From NCBI GenBank assembly GCA_011525875.1, contig WYBN01000012.1, forward strand, positions 434,001-498,000: DNA of 64,000 bases. Direction: 5' to 3'. Numbering within the stretch: the first letter of the stretch is position 1; every line of letters starts with the position of its first letter. The notes beneath the pieces are model-generated. The model searched no databases. It was not told the origin of the DNA and saw only the letters and a program-made list of their open reading frames with translations. Source of the stretch: Melioribacteraceae bacterium (GTDB lineage: Bacteria > Bacteroidota > Ignavibacteria > Ignavibacteriales > Melioribacteraceae). Both the position numbers and the translations under genes were made by a program. Positions 1-10,298 of the stretch are shown in pieces.

Positions 1-1603
<1,603 letters not shown>

Positions 1604-1615
1604 TCAATTTTAAAA

Positions 1616-1909
1616 TTATTTTACAATACCGTAAATATCGCTTTCACGCATGATCAAATATTCTTCGCCGTCAACTGTTATTTCGGTTCCGCCATATTTA
1701 CCATAAAGAACCACATCACCAACTTTAACACCGGGTTGAATCGTTTTTCCGTCTTCAACCTTTCCTGGACCAACAGCAACTATAGTTCCCTCAATTGGTT
1801 TTTCTTTCGCTGTATCCGGTAAAATAATACCGCCTTTTGTTTTTTCTTCGGCTTCTTTTGGTTTTACAATAACTCTGTCAGCCAAAGGTTTAATTTTGAA
1901 ATCTGCCAT
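1616..1909 (-). CDS. groES: Co-chaperonin GroES (Hsp10)
   Basis: This 97-residue protein is the lid of the GroEL chamber. It begins [13 protein letters not shown] and has the mobile-loop region [11 protein letters not shown] and the late [11 protein letters not shown] strand, all typical of GroES at normal length. A longer in-frame start exists at 1945, but it would begin inside the CIRCE operator. The ATG at 1909 has AAGGAGG just upstream, so I chose it. It is the first gene of the groES-groEL operon and is expected to be repressed by HrcA and induced by heat. Confidence 0.97.
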   Translation of the reverse strand: MADFKIKPLADRVIVKPKEAEEKTKGGIILPDTAKEKPIEGTIVAVGPGKVEDGKTIQPGVKVGDVVLYGKYGGTEITVDGEEYLIMRESDIYGIVK

Positions 1910-1934
1910 AAATCCTCCTTTTAATTTAAATGAA

Positions 1935-1961
1935 ATAGCACTCATTATTAACGAGTGCTAA
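1935..1961 (-). promoter_or_regulatory. CIRCE operator (HrcA binding site)
   Basis: This is an inverted repeat of TAGCACTC and GAGTGCTA separated by exactly 9 bp. It matches the CIRCE consensus TTAGCACTC-N9-GAGTGCTAA at all but the outermost left base. It lies 26 bp upstream of the groES start and abuts the predicted -10 element, the usual position for HrcA repression of chaperonin operons. hrcA itself is not in this window. Confidence 0.96.
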
Positions 1962-1988
1962 TTTAATTTTTGTTATAATTTTTGTCAA
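1960..1988 (-). promoter_or_regulatory. Predicted groESL promoter
   Basis: Reading the minus strand, a perfect TTGACA at 1988-1983 is followed after 17 bp by TAAATT at 1965-1960, directly abutting CIRCE. The -35 and the spacing fit a housekeeping sigma-70 promoter; the -10 is imperfect. The overlap with the operator supports HrcA blocking polymerase. It is predicted from sequence only. Confidence 0.6.
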
Positions 1989-2097
1989 GTATATAATTGA
2001 TTTTTTTTGCACTATTTAGTGGTTATTTGTGAAAAAGATAATACAATTCGAAAAGATATCTTTTAGAAAGAGAAATAGGATGAGTTATATTTTTAAT

Positions 2098-3399
2098 TTA
2101 ATCTAATTCAACTGACCTGCTAAATATATAATCCACGTTTTTAAGCATTTTTTCGTATGAAAAAATTTCCTTAATCTCATTTTCTGTTAAAATTCTCATT
2201 ACTTCTTCTGAATCCAATAACTCGTCTTTTAAATTCTTATTTTTGTCAGTCCAAACTGCCATAGCAGGTTCCTGCACAAGTTTATAAGCTGCTTCCCGAG
2301 AAGTTCCTTTTTCAATTAACTTTAATAAGATCGATTGCGAAAAAATTAATCCTCGCGTAAGTTCTAAGTTTTGAAGCATATTTTGCGGATAAACTATTAA
2401 TCTGTCAATTAATTTAACGATTAAATCAAGCATATAATGAAGGGTAATACAGCTATCTGGAACTATAATCCGCTCAACAGATGAATGTGAAATATCGCGC
2501 TCGTGCCAAAGAGCAACATTTTCGAATGCTGCTAATGCATTAGCTCTAAGTATTCTTGACAAACCGGTTATTCGCTCGCTAATTATCGGGTTCCTCTTGT
2601 GAGGCATTGCCGAAGAGCCTTTTTGCCCTTTACTAAAAAATTCTTCTGCTTCCAGAACTTCCGTCCGCTGAAGGTGGCGAATCTCAACAGAGATTTTCTC
2701 TAACGTACTGCCGATTATGGCAATACTTGACAAAAATTCAGCATGTCTATCCCGTTGAATAACCTGTGTTGAAACCGAAGCCGGTTGAAGTCCCATTTTT
2801 TTGCACACATATTCTTCGACTTTAGGCGAAAGATGCTCAAATGTACCAACCGCGCCACTGATTTGCCCGACCGAAATTGATGCAATAGAATTTTGAAGTC
2901 TTCTAATATTTCGTTTAGTCTCTTCGTACCAAAGGGCAAATTTTAAGCCCATTGAGGTAGGCTCGGCGTGAATCCCGTGGCTTCTGCCGATACAAATTGT
3001 GTGTTTGTGTTCTAATGCTTTTCTCTTCAATACTTTTTTGAAATCATTTAAACTTTTAAGTAAAAGTTCTCCGGCTGTCTTCATCTGATAAGAGAGAGTT
3101 GTGTCAAGAATATCCGATGATGTCATACCGTAGTGAATATGCCTAGATTCTTCGCCTACATACTCGGCAACATTTGTCAGAAAAGCAATTACATCATGTT
3201 TAGTAGTTTCTTCTATCTCTAAAATTCTCTTCACATCAAACTTTGCCTTATCTTTAATTATTTTTACAGCTCCAGCGGGTATTTCACCCAATTTTGCACG
3301 AGCTTCGCAAGCAAGAATTTCTATTTTAAGCCAGGTTGAAAACTTAAATTCATCTTCAAAAATTTTACCCATTTCGGGTAGCGTATACCTTTCGATCAT
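2098..3399 (-). CDS. purB: Adenylosuccinate lyase
   Basis: A fumarase/aspartase-superfamily enzyme of 433 residues, the usual length for PurB. It removes fumarate from SAICAR and from adenylosuccinate in purine synthesis. The signature loop GSSAMPHKRNP lies near residues 261-271 and supplies the mobile catalytic serine. The general-acid histidine is in RSHGIHAEPTSMG (H141), with TTKHDV near residue 66. The start overlaps the stop of the upstream protease by 4 bp (ATGA type), so it is translationally coupled as the last gene of a plsY-htrA-purB leftward unit. purE lies 29 kb away, so purine genes are scattered here. Confidence 0.96.
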   Translation of the reverse strand: MIERYTLPEMGKIFEDEFKFSTWLKIEILACEARAKLGEIPAGAVKIIKDKAKFDVKRILEIEETTKHDVIAFLTNVAEYVGEESRHIHYGMTSSDILDTTLSYQMKTAGELLLKSLNDFKKVLKRKALEHKHTICIGRSHGIHAEPTSMGLKFALWYEETKRNIRRLQNSIASISVGQISGAVGTFEHLSPKVEEYVCKKMGLQPASVSTQVIQRDRHAEFLSSIAIIGSTLEKISVEIRHLQRTEVLEAEEFFSKGQKGSSAMPHKRNPIISERITGLSRILRANALAAFENVALWHERDISHSSVERIIVPDSCITLHYMLDLIVKLIDRLIVYPQNMLQNLELTRGLIFSQSILLKLIEKGTSREAAYKLVQEPAMAVWTDKNKNLKDELLDSEEVMRILTENEIKEIFSYEKMLKNVDYIFSRSVELD

Positions 3400-4592
3400 C
3401 TTGGTTTCTCCAGTTTCATTTTGATATTTCTTGATTGCCCGTCTCTCAATATTGTAAATGGTACAGTTTCATCAGTCTTATAATGCATTAACATACCCTG
3501 GAGAATTTGACTGTTATCAACCCGGATATCATTGATTGCTACTATTACATCATAAGGCTTAAACCCGGCTCTTTCAGCGGGAGAGTTGTTTGTAATTTCT
3601 TTCACAAGAACGCCTCTTGATCTAGGAAGATTAAAATAAGTTGCAATACCTTCATCTACATCTTGTATCTTAAGACCTGTCCAGTAATTTCTATCAAACT
3701 TTCCGTTTGATTTTAGCTCGCTTATCACTTTCTTTATTTTGTTAACGGGAATTGCAAAACCAATACCGATATTTCCAGATGATCCATCGGCAGTATATAT
3801 AATCGTGTTCATGCCGATCATTTCACCGAGGCTATTTACAAGCGGACCTCCCGAGTTGCCTTGATTGATTGAAGCATCTGTTTGGATCATGTTTAAATAA
3901 TAACGGTTATTCAACGGTGAAAGATTCATTCCTACAGCGCTGATCACTCCGACGGTAACAGTGGGCTTTTCTGATTGACTGAATAACCCGAAAGGATTTC
4001 CTATAGCAATTGACCATTCACCTATAATTATTTCGTCTGAATCTCCCAATTTTACATAAGGAAGATTCAAGCCATTTACTTTCAGCAAACATATATCCGT
4101 TGTATAATCTGTGCCTATCCGTTCTGCTTTTAATATTCGTCCGTCTTGCAAAGTGATTGTTATCTCGTCTGCGGTTCCAGCTACATGATCATTTGTTAGA
4201 ATGTAGCCGTCAGTGGATATAATAACCCCCGAGCCAATACCTTGAACCTCCTGATTATAAATACCGCTTCCAAAAAAATGACGCCAGAAAGGATCGTTGC
4301 TCCATGGAGATCTGTACTGCCTGATTTCCTTAACATTTATTCCAACAACTGCAGGGCTTACTTTTCTAATAGTTTCAGTAATAATATTTTGTCTCTGTGA
4401 CACAATATCCTGGCTTAGCGATTCTCTTTCTCTACTATCAGAAACAACTGAAGTTTGGTTTTCGATTAGCTGATCAAAAGTAATTGTCGTATCACTTGAA
4501 CCATTTGTCTGCGAATATATTATCATAAATGCTGCCGATACAATTAAAAAAGTTACAATGGAAGATAACAACGCTGTTTTGAATTTACTCAT
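3396..4592 (-). CDS. HtrA/DegP-family serine protease, single PDZ
   Basis: A 398-residue trypsin-like periplasmic protease. Residues 5-27 form an uncleaved-looking membrane anchor. The catalytic triad is visible as H136 (NDHVAG), D166 (TTDICLL) and S247 (GNSGGP). One PDZ domain follows (about 310-390), with SRGVLVKEI and SPAERAGFKPYDVI. One PDZ plus an N-terminal anchor resembles DegS-like members more than two-PDZ DegP, but the substrate cannot be told from sequence. The start has a strong GGGGG-rich ribosome site. It overlaps plsY by 8 bp and purB by 4 bp, so the three are probably one operon. Confidence 0.93.
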   Translation of the reverse strand: MSKFKTALLSSIVTFLIVSAAFMIIYSQTNGSSDTTITFDQLIENQTSVVSDSRERESLSQDIVSQRQNIITETIRKVSPAVVGINVKEIRQYRSPWSNDPFWRHFFGSGIYNQEVQGIGSGVIISTDGYILTNDHVAGTADEITITLQDGRILKAERIGTDYTTDICLLKVNGLNLPYVKLGDSDEIIIGEWSIAIGNPFGLFSQSEKPTVTVGVISAVGMNLSPLNNRYYLNMIQTDASINQGNSGGPLVNSLGEMIGMNTIIYTADGSSGNIGIGFAIPVNKIKKVISELKSNGKFDRNYWTGLKIQDVDEGIATYFNLPRSRGVLVKEITNNSPAERAGFKPYDVIVAINDIRVDNSQILQGMLMHYKTDETVPFTILRDGQSRNIKMKLEKPR

Positions 4593-5229
4593 AATTTTCC
4601 CCCTTGCTTTTATTATCTCTCTTAAAATATTTATTGATTTCTTCTCCGTGCTTAGACAATATTATCAAAAGCATTATTACAACGGTGAGAGAAAAAGTTA
4701 AATTCGAATCAGCAGGACTAAATGTGAACCATTTTTCCGTATTAAGTATTTCTGCTGAAGTAATACTGATAAGACCGGTCAGAACAGTTGCAAATAAGTT
4801 TGCGAAATTAATATGTTTCTTAAAGATGAAAGAAATCACCCAAAAAACTAACCAGATTATTAAGACAGACGGCGCAATAAGGAGAGAGCCGCCTGCTGCC
4901 GTAGCTAATCCTTTGCCCCCTTTAAACTTGAGCCAGGGTGTGTAACAATGAGCAAAAACAGCTGCATTCAGCGCTAAAGCGGCAGATGAAAAACTATCAC
5001 CGAAGAGATTATTTACTATCAACACTGGGATGAACCCCTTTAATGCATCGATAATTAACACTGCAGTCGCGATATAACCCGAGGCCGAAACCTTATATGA
5101 ATTCATAGCTCCCATATTTTTCGAACCTGCTTCGGTTATATCGATATTCTTTGCTTTCTTGAGCAGAATATATGCTGTCGGGATTGAACCAAACAAATAG
5201 CCGATTAAAAGAGATAATATGTATTCCAT
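4585..5229 (-). CDS. plsY: Acyl-phosphate:glycerol-3-phosphate acyltransferase PlsY
   Basis: An integral membrane enzyme of 214 residues that makes lysophosphatidate from acyl-phosphate and glycerol-3-phosphate, the first step of phospholipid synthesis. The three conserved loops are present: GYLFGSIPTAY, SKNMGAMNSY (here GAMN where many members have GATN) and LKFKGGKGLATAAGG. Several hydrophobic helices span the rest. It is first in the leftward plsY-htrA-purB cluster and faces the glucan phosphorylase gene across a 186-bp divergent gap. Confidence 0.94.
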   Translation of the reverse strand: MEYILSLLIGYLFGSIPTAYILLKKAKNIDITEAGSKNMGAMNSYKVSASGYIATAVLIIDALKGFIPVLIVNNLFGDSFSSAALALNAAVFAHCYTPWLKFKGGKGLATAAGGSLLIAPSVLIIWLVFWVISFIFKKHINFANLFATVLTGLISITSAEILNTEKWFTFSPADSNLTFSLTVVIMLLIILSKHGEEINKYFKRDNKSKGENYE

Positions 5230-5415
5230 AACTTTTGTATTTTATTGTTGGCGTTAAAATAATTATTATAAAAATGAATTTTTATTTTTTTACGTATCTG
5301 TTACAAAATATTTGCCGAAATGTTCTAAAATTTTTATCTGAAATACAAATTGTTTTTTTTTCGAAATAACCCTAAATATGCATTCATGTTTTTACAATAA
5401 ATATGACCCGGAGAA

Positions 5416-7998
5416 ATGATGGACAAGTTCATAGGTAGTTTTAACGTTATCCCTTCTTTGCCTGAAAACATTGAAAAGTTGAGATACATAGCAAAAAATA
5501 TTTTCTGGACGTGGAATGTAGACGCCATTAATCTGTTCAGGAGAATGGACAGGGAGCTCTGGCAGAAGACTAACCATAATCCTGTTCTGATGCTTGGAAT
5601 GATTGATCAAAAGAGATTAGAAGAACTTGCGGCAGACGACGGATTTCTTTCTCATATGCAAAGAGTAAGTTCTAATCTTGAAAAGTATCTTTCTGAGGCA
5701 AGATGGTATCAAAAAAATTATAACGATATTGATTATAAATACCTTGCGTATTTTTCGATGGAATACGGCTTAACCGAGTGTCTTCAAATATACTCGGGTG
5801 GTCTGGGTGTTCTTTCAGGCGATCATCTTAAATCTGCCAGTGACTTAGGATTACCGCTTGTCGGCGTTGGCATCTGCTATCAGGAAGGCTACTTTCAACA
5901 ATATCTTAATGCGGATGGTTGGCAGCAGGAGAGATATGAAATAATCGATTATTACAACCAGCCTATGGAATTAGTATTAAGGAAGGACGGCAGCCCAATA
6001 AAATTAGAACTCGATTTCCCTGGCAGAAAAGTATATTTTGTAATTTGGAAAATAGAAGTCGGGCGGATTCCGCTTTATCTTCTTGATACCAATATTTCTG
6101 AAAACTCGCCCGAAGACCAAAAAATTACGCGCGGACTTTATTCGGGTAATGTAGAAACAAGAATTCAGCAAGAGATTATTCTTGGTATCGGAGGAATCAG
6201 GGCTCTGCACGAACTTGGAGTAAAACCTTTTATCTGCCACATGAATGAAGGTCACTCGGCTTTTCTTGCCCTTGAAAGAATTAGGCTTCTTATGAAAACG
6301 CAGAACCTTTCTTTTAATGAAGCAAAAGATATCGGTTTTTATTCTAATATTTTCACCACACACACACCAGTCCCTGCGGGAATTGATGTATTTCCGAACG
6401 AACTAATAGAAAAATATTTTGGCGGTTATTACAGAAACGAATTGAATATATCTGATAAAGTTTTTTACCGGCTTGGCACTATAATTAAGCATAAAGAACC
6501 TTCTAATTTCAATATGGCTCATTTAGCTATGAATATGGCTGGATTTGTTAACGGAGTCAGTAAACTCCACGGCTCAGTTTCAAAGAAAATGTGGGTCAAT
6601 GGATTTGAAGATATCCCGTTTGATGAAATTCCGATTGACCATGTAACAAATGGCATCCACATTCCTTCGCACCTGGCTAATGAAATCTATGAACTTTATT
6701 ATCGATATTTAGGAGACGGGTTTCTGAACGATCCAAGTAATCCGGAAATATGGAAATCCGTTGAAGATATTCCTGATGAAGAATTATGGCGGACTCATGA
6801 AAGAAGAAGAGAAAGACTTGTCGCCTTTGCAAGAAGACGCCTAAGAAAACAGCTTATCAACCGGGGCGCATCTTATAACGATATTGAATCTTCCAAAGAA
6901 GTTTTGAACGCCGGAGCTTTAACTATAGGTTTTGCAAGAAGATTTGCAACTTACAAACGCGCCACTTTAATTTTTAAAGATATCGAAAGATTAGCTGCAA
7001 TTTTATTGAATAAAGAAAGACCCGTACAAATAATTATCGCTGGAAAAGCTCACCCGAAAGACGACGAGGGTAAAAAATTGATTCAGGAAATTGTTAGCCT
7101 TGCGAAAGACGAGCATCTGCGTAAAAGGATAATTTTTCTTGAGAATTACGACATGAATATTGCCCGGTACCTCGTGGAAGGCTGTGATATATGGCTGAAC
7201 AACCCTCGCAGACCTTTAGAAGCCAGCGGCACTTCGGGTATGAAAGTCATTGCAAACGGCGGTTTGAATTTTAGCGTTCTCGACGGGTGGTGGGATGAAG
7301 CATATAATTATAAAGTCGGATGGAAAATTGGAAACGCTGAAGAATATGAAGACCTCGATTATCAAGATGAGGTGGAGTGCAATCTTATTTACGATACCCT
7401 TGAGAATGAAATCATCCCGCTTTTCTATGAAAGAGGCGACGAGAGACTCCCAAGAAGATGGATTGGAATGATGAAAGAATCTATCAAGCAATTAGCCCCA
7501 TTCTTTAACACTAACCGTATGGTAAAGGAATACGCAAACAAATTTTATTTTCCTGCATTTAATAAGAGAAACATGCTGATGGAAGGCAATTGGAAAAAAG
7601 CAAAAGAGTTTAATGCATGGAAATCGAAATTGATTGCAGCCTGGCCCGAAGTAAAAATTCTTAGAGTTGATAATCCTGATAATGGAAGCGAAATTAAAAT
7701 CGGGTCTACTTACAAATTGAAAGCCGAAATACATCTTGGAGAGCTTGTTCCCGAAGATGTTGAAGTTCAGATTTATTACGGGAGTTCTGAAAGCCGTTAC
7801 AAACCATTAGATAACAATTCTGTTAAAATGAACTGTATTACAAAAAGATCATCCGGCGGTAAATATAAATACGAAGGCGAAATTAATTGTGTTAAAACGG
7901 GTAAGTTTGGGTTTACCCTTAGAATATTACCTGCCCATGATTTATTGATAAATAAATTCGAATTAGGGTTGATTAAATGGGCTTCACAAAAGAGGTAA
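5416..7998 (+). CDS. glgP: Alpha-glucan (glycogen/maltodextrin) phosphorylase
   Basis: An 860-residue GT35 phosphorylase that releases glucose-1-phosphate from alpha-1,4-glucans using pyridoxal phosphate. The PLP lysine sits in EASGTSGMK (K610). An N-terminal domain of the DUF3417 type (NIFWTWNVDAINLFRRMD) and the motif AYFSMEYGL mark the archaeal/bacterial alpha-glucan phosphorylase branch (AGP type), not the E. coli MalP/GlgP branch. The last 130 residues form a beta-rich extra domain. Two adjacent ATGs occur (5416 and 5419); GGAG at 5410 suits the second slightly better. No glgA, glgB or glgC is nearby. Confidence 0.95.
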   Translation: MMDKFIGSFNVIPSLPENIEKLRYIAKNIFWTWNVDAINLFRRMDRELWQKTNHNPVLMLGMIDQKRLEELAADDGFLSHMQRVSSNLEKYLSEARWYQKNYNDIDYKYLAYFSMEYGLTECLQIYSGGLGVLSGDHLKSASDLGLPLVGVGICYQEGYFQQYLNADGWQQERYEIIDYYNQPMELVLRKDGSPIKLELDFPGRKVYFVIWKIEVGRIPLYLLDTNISENSPEDQKITRGLYSGNVETRIQQEIILGIGGIRALHELGVKPFICHMNEGHSAFLALERIRLLMKTQNLSFNEAKDIGFYSNIFTTHTPVPAGIDVFPNELIEKYFGGYYRNELNISDKVFYRLGTIIKHKEPSNFNMAHLAMNMAGFVNGVSKLHGSVSKKMWVNGFEDIPFDEIPIDHVTNGIHIPSHLANEIYELYYRYLGDGFLNDPSNPEIWKSVEDIPDEELWRTHERRRERLVAFARRRLRKQLINRGASYNDIESSKEVLNAGALTIGFARRFATYKRATLIFKDIERLAAILLNKERPVQIIIAGKAHPKDDEGKKLIQEIVSLAKDEHLRKRIIFLENYDMNIARYLVEGCDIWLNNPRRPLEASGTSGMKVIANGGLNFSVLDGWWDEAYNYKVGWKIGNAEEYEDLDYQDEVECNLIYDTLENEIIPLFYERGDERLPRRWIGMMKESIKQLAPFFNTNRMVKEYANKFYFPAFNKRNMLMEGNWKKAKEFNAWKSKLIAAWPEVKILRVDNPDNGSEIKIGSTYKLKAEIHLGELVPEDVEVQIYYGSSESRYKPLDNNSVKMNCITKRSSGGKYKYEGEINCVKTGKFGFTLRILPAHDLLINKFELGLIKWASQKR

Positions 7999-8004
7999 AA
8001 TTAA

Positions 8005-8898
8005 ATGCTTCTTGAAACGCTTGATATTATTAGAAACGATGTTGTGATTTATTCAGAAAATAAATTCGACCTTAAGGATAACTTTAAAATTATATTTAAG
8101 AGAGAACCTATTAAAACCCCAAGAAGCATTGACTATTTTGAGGTTTGTAAATTTGTCCGCGATCCAGTTCCAAAGAATGTAATTGTTTATCGGCTTCTTA
8201 CCAATGTATCCAAACTTGACGGCTACAGTACAAAATACGGTTATTTTATTAACACAACTAACGGGCTTGAACTAATTTACTTTGACCCAATTTTTGCTTT
8301 AAAGGATATACTGAATCTAAAGATTGATATCGAGTCGGCAAAATTCAGATTTAAAATACAGCAGGTTGGTTTGAGCGGAATTAATTCGCAAAATGACGAG
8401 GCATACTTTCGAGAAATGTACTCATTTGATTTAAGAGCAATTGAGGCTCAGAACCAAAATGATAGAATATTTGCTGATGCTATTTTTGCTTTTGATGATT
8501 CTTATGTCCCAGACATAACTGCCGAGGCACAGAGAAGGCATCCGAATGACCGCAGTCGAGGCGGAATTATTGAAGATCAGTCCGGAGGCAACCCCATGTT
8601 TACAAAAGCTAAGATTGCCGGGAATAAAACCGGCATAAGATTTAATGAAGAAAATATTGATAAGCTGAAAAAATCTTTCAAATCTGAATGGGATGAGAAT
8701 TACAAAGCATACAATGACTTCCAATCAACTATTTATAAAGAGGATTCACGGGGAAAAACAAAAACAAGACGATCATTCTCGGATTTCTTGGAAGAGCAAC
8801 AAACATCCGGAGATGATAAACGAGATTTGTTAAGATCTGCTTCAGAGTTTCAGAAGGGAAGGAATGAACCCGTAATTTTACGCTTTCCGGACAAATAG
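8005..8898 (+). CDS. Hypothetical protein, unrecognised family
   Basis: A 297-residue soluble protein that I do not recognise. It starts 6 bp after glgP with ATG and a weak ribosome site, so it is probably co-transcribed. The first 170 residues look folded, with alternating beta-like segments. From about 180 on it is charged and polar (RRHPNDRSRGG, KEDSRGKTKTRRS), suggesting a disordered tail. No signal peptide, membrane segment or cysteine cluster is seen. Context hints at a link to glucan metabolism, but nothing in the protein itself supports a function. Confidence 0.75.
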   Translation: MLLETLDIIRNDVVIYSENKFDLKDNFKIIFKREPIKTPRSIDYFEVCKFVRDPVPKNVIVYRLLTNVSKLDGYSTKYGYFINTTNGLELIYFDPIFALKDILNLKIDIESAKFRFKIQQVGLSGINSQNDEAYFREMYSFDLRAIEAQNQNDRIFADAIFAFDDSYVPDITAEAQRRHPNDRSRGGIIEDQSGGNPMFTKAKIAGNKTGIRFNEENIDKLKKSFKSEWDENYKAYNDFQSTIYKEDSRGKTKTRRSFSDFLEEQQTSGDDKRDLLRSASEFQKGRNEPVILRFPDK

Positions 8899-8997
8899 CG
8901 TTTTCTCAAAAGAAAATCTATATTGAAACCTTGAACTTTTTACCAAGATTAAGAAACTTTTAATAAAACATTTAGAATAAAATCAAATAGGAATAAT

Positions 8998-10173
8998 ATG
9001 CAAGTACCATTGTTAGATTTGAAACCGCAGTATCAACAGTTGAAAAAAGAAATTGACGAAACCCTAATTCGAATTGCCGAATCACAATATTTTATTTTGG
9101 GCCCTGAAGTTGAGAAAATGGAGAAAGCTTTTACGGAATTCTTGGGGTGTAAGTATGCAATTGGTGTTTCTTCGGGAACCGATGCACTCCTCCTTGCACT
9201 CATGGCAATTGATATTCAACCCGGCGATGAAGTCATTGTCCCTACATATTCTTTTTTCGCATCTGCAGGTGTTGTATCAAGATTAAACGCAGTTCCCGTT
9301 CTAACAGATATTGATCCTGTCACTTTTAACATAGATACAAAGGATATAGAAAGCAAAATCACAAATAAAACAAAAGCAATTATGCCTGTTCATCTCTACG
9401 GTCAAAGCGCTGATATGGAAAGGATAGTTGATATTGCACAGAAATATAACCTGAGAATTATCGAAGATGCCGCGCAAGCAATAAGCGCTGTTTATTCAGA
9501 TGGCAGACCAGTTGGAACAATTGGCGATATTGGTTGCTATTCATTTTTTCCCAGTAAAAACCTTGGCTGCTTCGGGGATGGAGGGTTAGTAGTTACAAAT
9601 GATGACAATCTGGCTGAATTGCTCCTTATAAAACGCGTTCATGGCGGAAAACCAAAGTATTTTCATAAAGTTATAGGCGGAAACTTTCGACTGGATGCTA
9701 TACAAGCTGCGATAATTAACGTAAAATTACCATATTTGAATTCGTGGTCGGAAGCACGAAGAAATAATGCTGCTCTGTATAATAAATTGTTTGTCGATAA
9801 AGGATTAAGCCAAGGAGAGGGAGAAATTGCATTTGACGGGGAAAACAAGGTTCTGCTGCCAAGGGCTGTTTATAAGCCAGCAATTCAAAATGAAAAAATG
9901 AAGAATCATCATATTTATAACCAATATATCATTCGGGTGGAAAAACGAGATGAACTTAGAGACTTCCTCGCGAAGAATAATATCGCTACGGAAATTTATT
10001 ACCCCATTCCTTTTCACCAACAAGAATGTTTTGGATATCTGGGTTATAAAACAGGAGATTTTCCTAAATCGGAATTTGCAGCAGCTCATTCGCTTGCTTT
10101 GCCGATCTATCCTGAATTAACGGAATCTCAGATTACTTACGTAGTTGATAAAATCGAGCAATTTATGACTTAA
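8998..10173 (+). CDS. DegT/DnrJ/EryC1/StrS-family sugar aminotransferase
   Basis: A 391-residue PLP enzyme of the family that aminates nucleotide-activated keto-sugars for polysaccharide or O-antigen synthesis. The fold-defining features are VPLLDLKPQY at the start, GVSSGTDALLLAL, EDAAQAI and the PLP-binding lysine in FFPSKNLGCFGDGG (K187). The C-terminal half has the usual HIYNQYIIRVEKRDEL and YYPIPFHQQ segments. The length is normal. No glycosyltransferase or other nucleotide-sugar genes flank it, so its substrate is unknown. It stands alone between a hypothetical gene and clpC. Confidence 0.93.
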   Translation: MQVPLLDLKPQYQQLKKEIDETLIRIAESQYFILGPEVEKMEKAFTEFLGCKYAIGVSSGTDALLLALMAIDIQPGDEVIVPTYSFFASAGVVSRLNAVPVLTDIDPVTFNIDTKDIESKITNKTKAIMPVHLYGQSADMERIVDIAQKYNLRIIEDAAQAISAVYSDGRPVGTIGDIGCYSFFPSKNLGCFGDGGLVVTNDDNLAELLLIKRVHGGKPKYFHKVIGGNFRLDAIQAAIINVKLPYLNSWSEARRNNAALYNKLFVDKGLSQGEGEIAFDGENKVLLPRAVYKPAIQNEKMKNHHIYNQYIIRVEKRDELRDFLAKNNIATEIYYPIPFHQQECFGYLGYKTGDFPKSEFAAAHSLALPIYPELTESQITYVVDKIEQFMT

Positions 10174-10298
10174 GCAGTATTTATTGCATTTTTCTGCTCG
10201 ATTTAATAACCTTGATAAGAGCCTTTTCAATGCTTATATTTATTGAACCTATTTACAGCAAGTATTTGTTAAATGATTATCATTAGAAGGAATTGAAT

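Noticed and set aside
4604-4945. Plus-strand ORF of 113 codons opposite plsY
   Set aside because: It lies wholly antisense to plsY, whose three catalytic loops are clear, and its product matches nothing and has no ribosome site.
8899-8997. AT-rich inverted repeat just after the hypothetical gene as a terminator
   Set aside because: The stem is short and nearly all A/T with no following T run.
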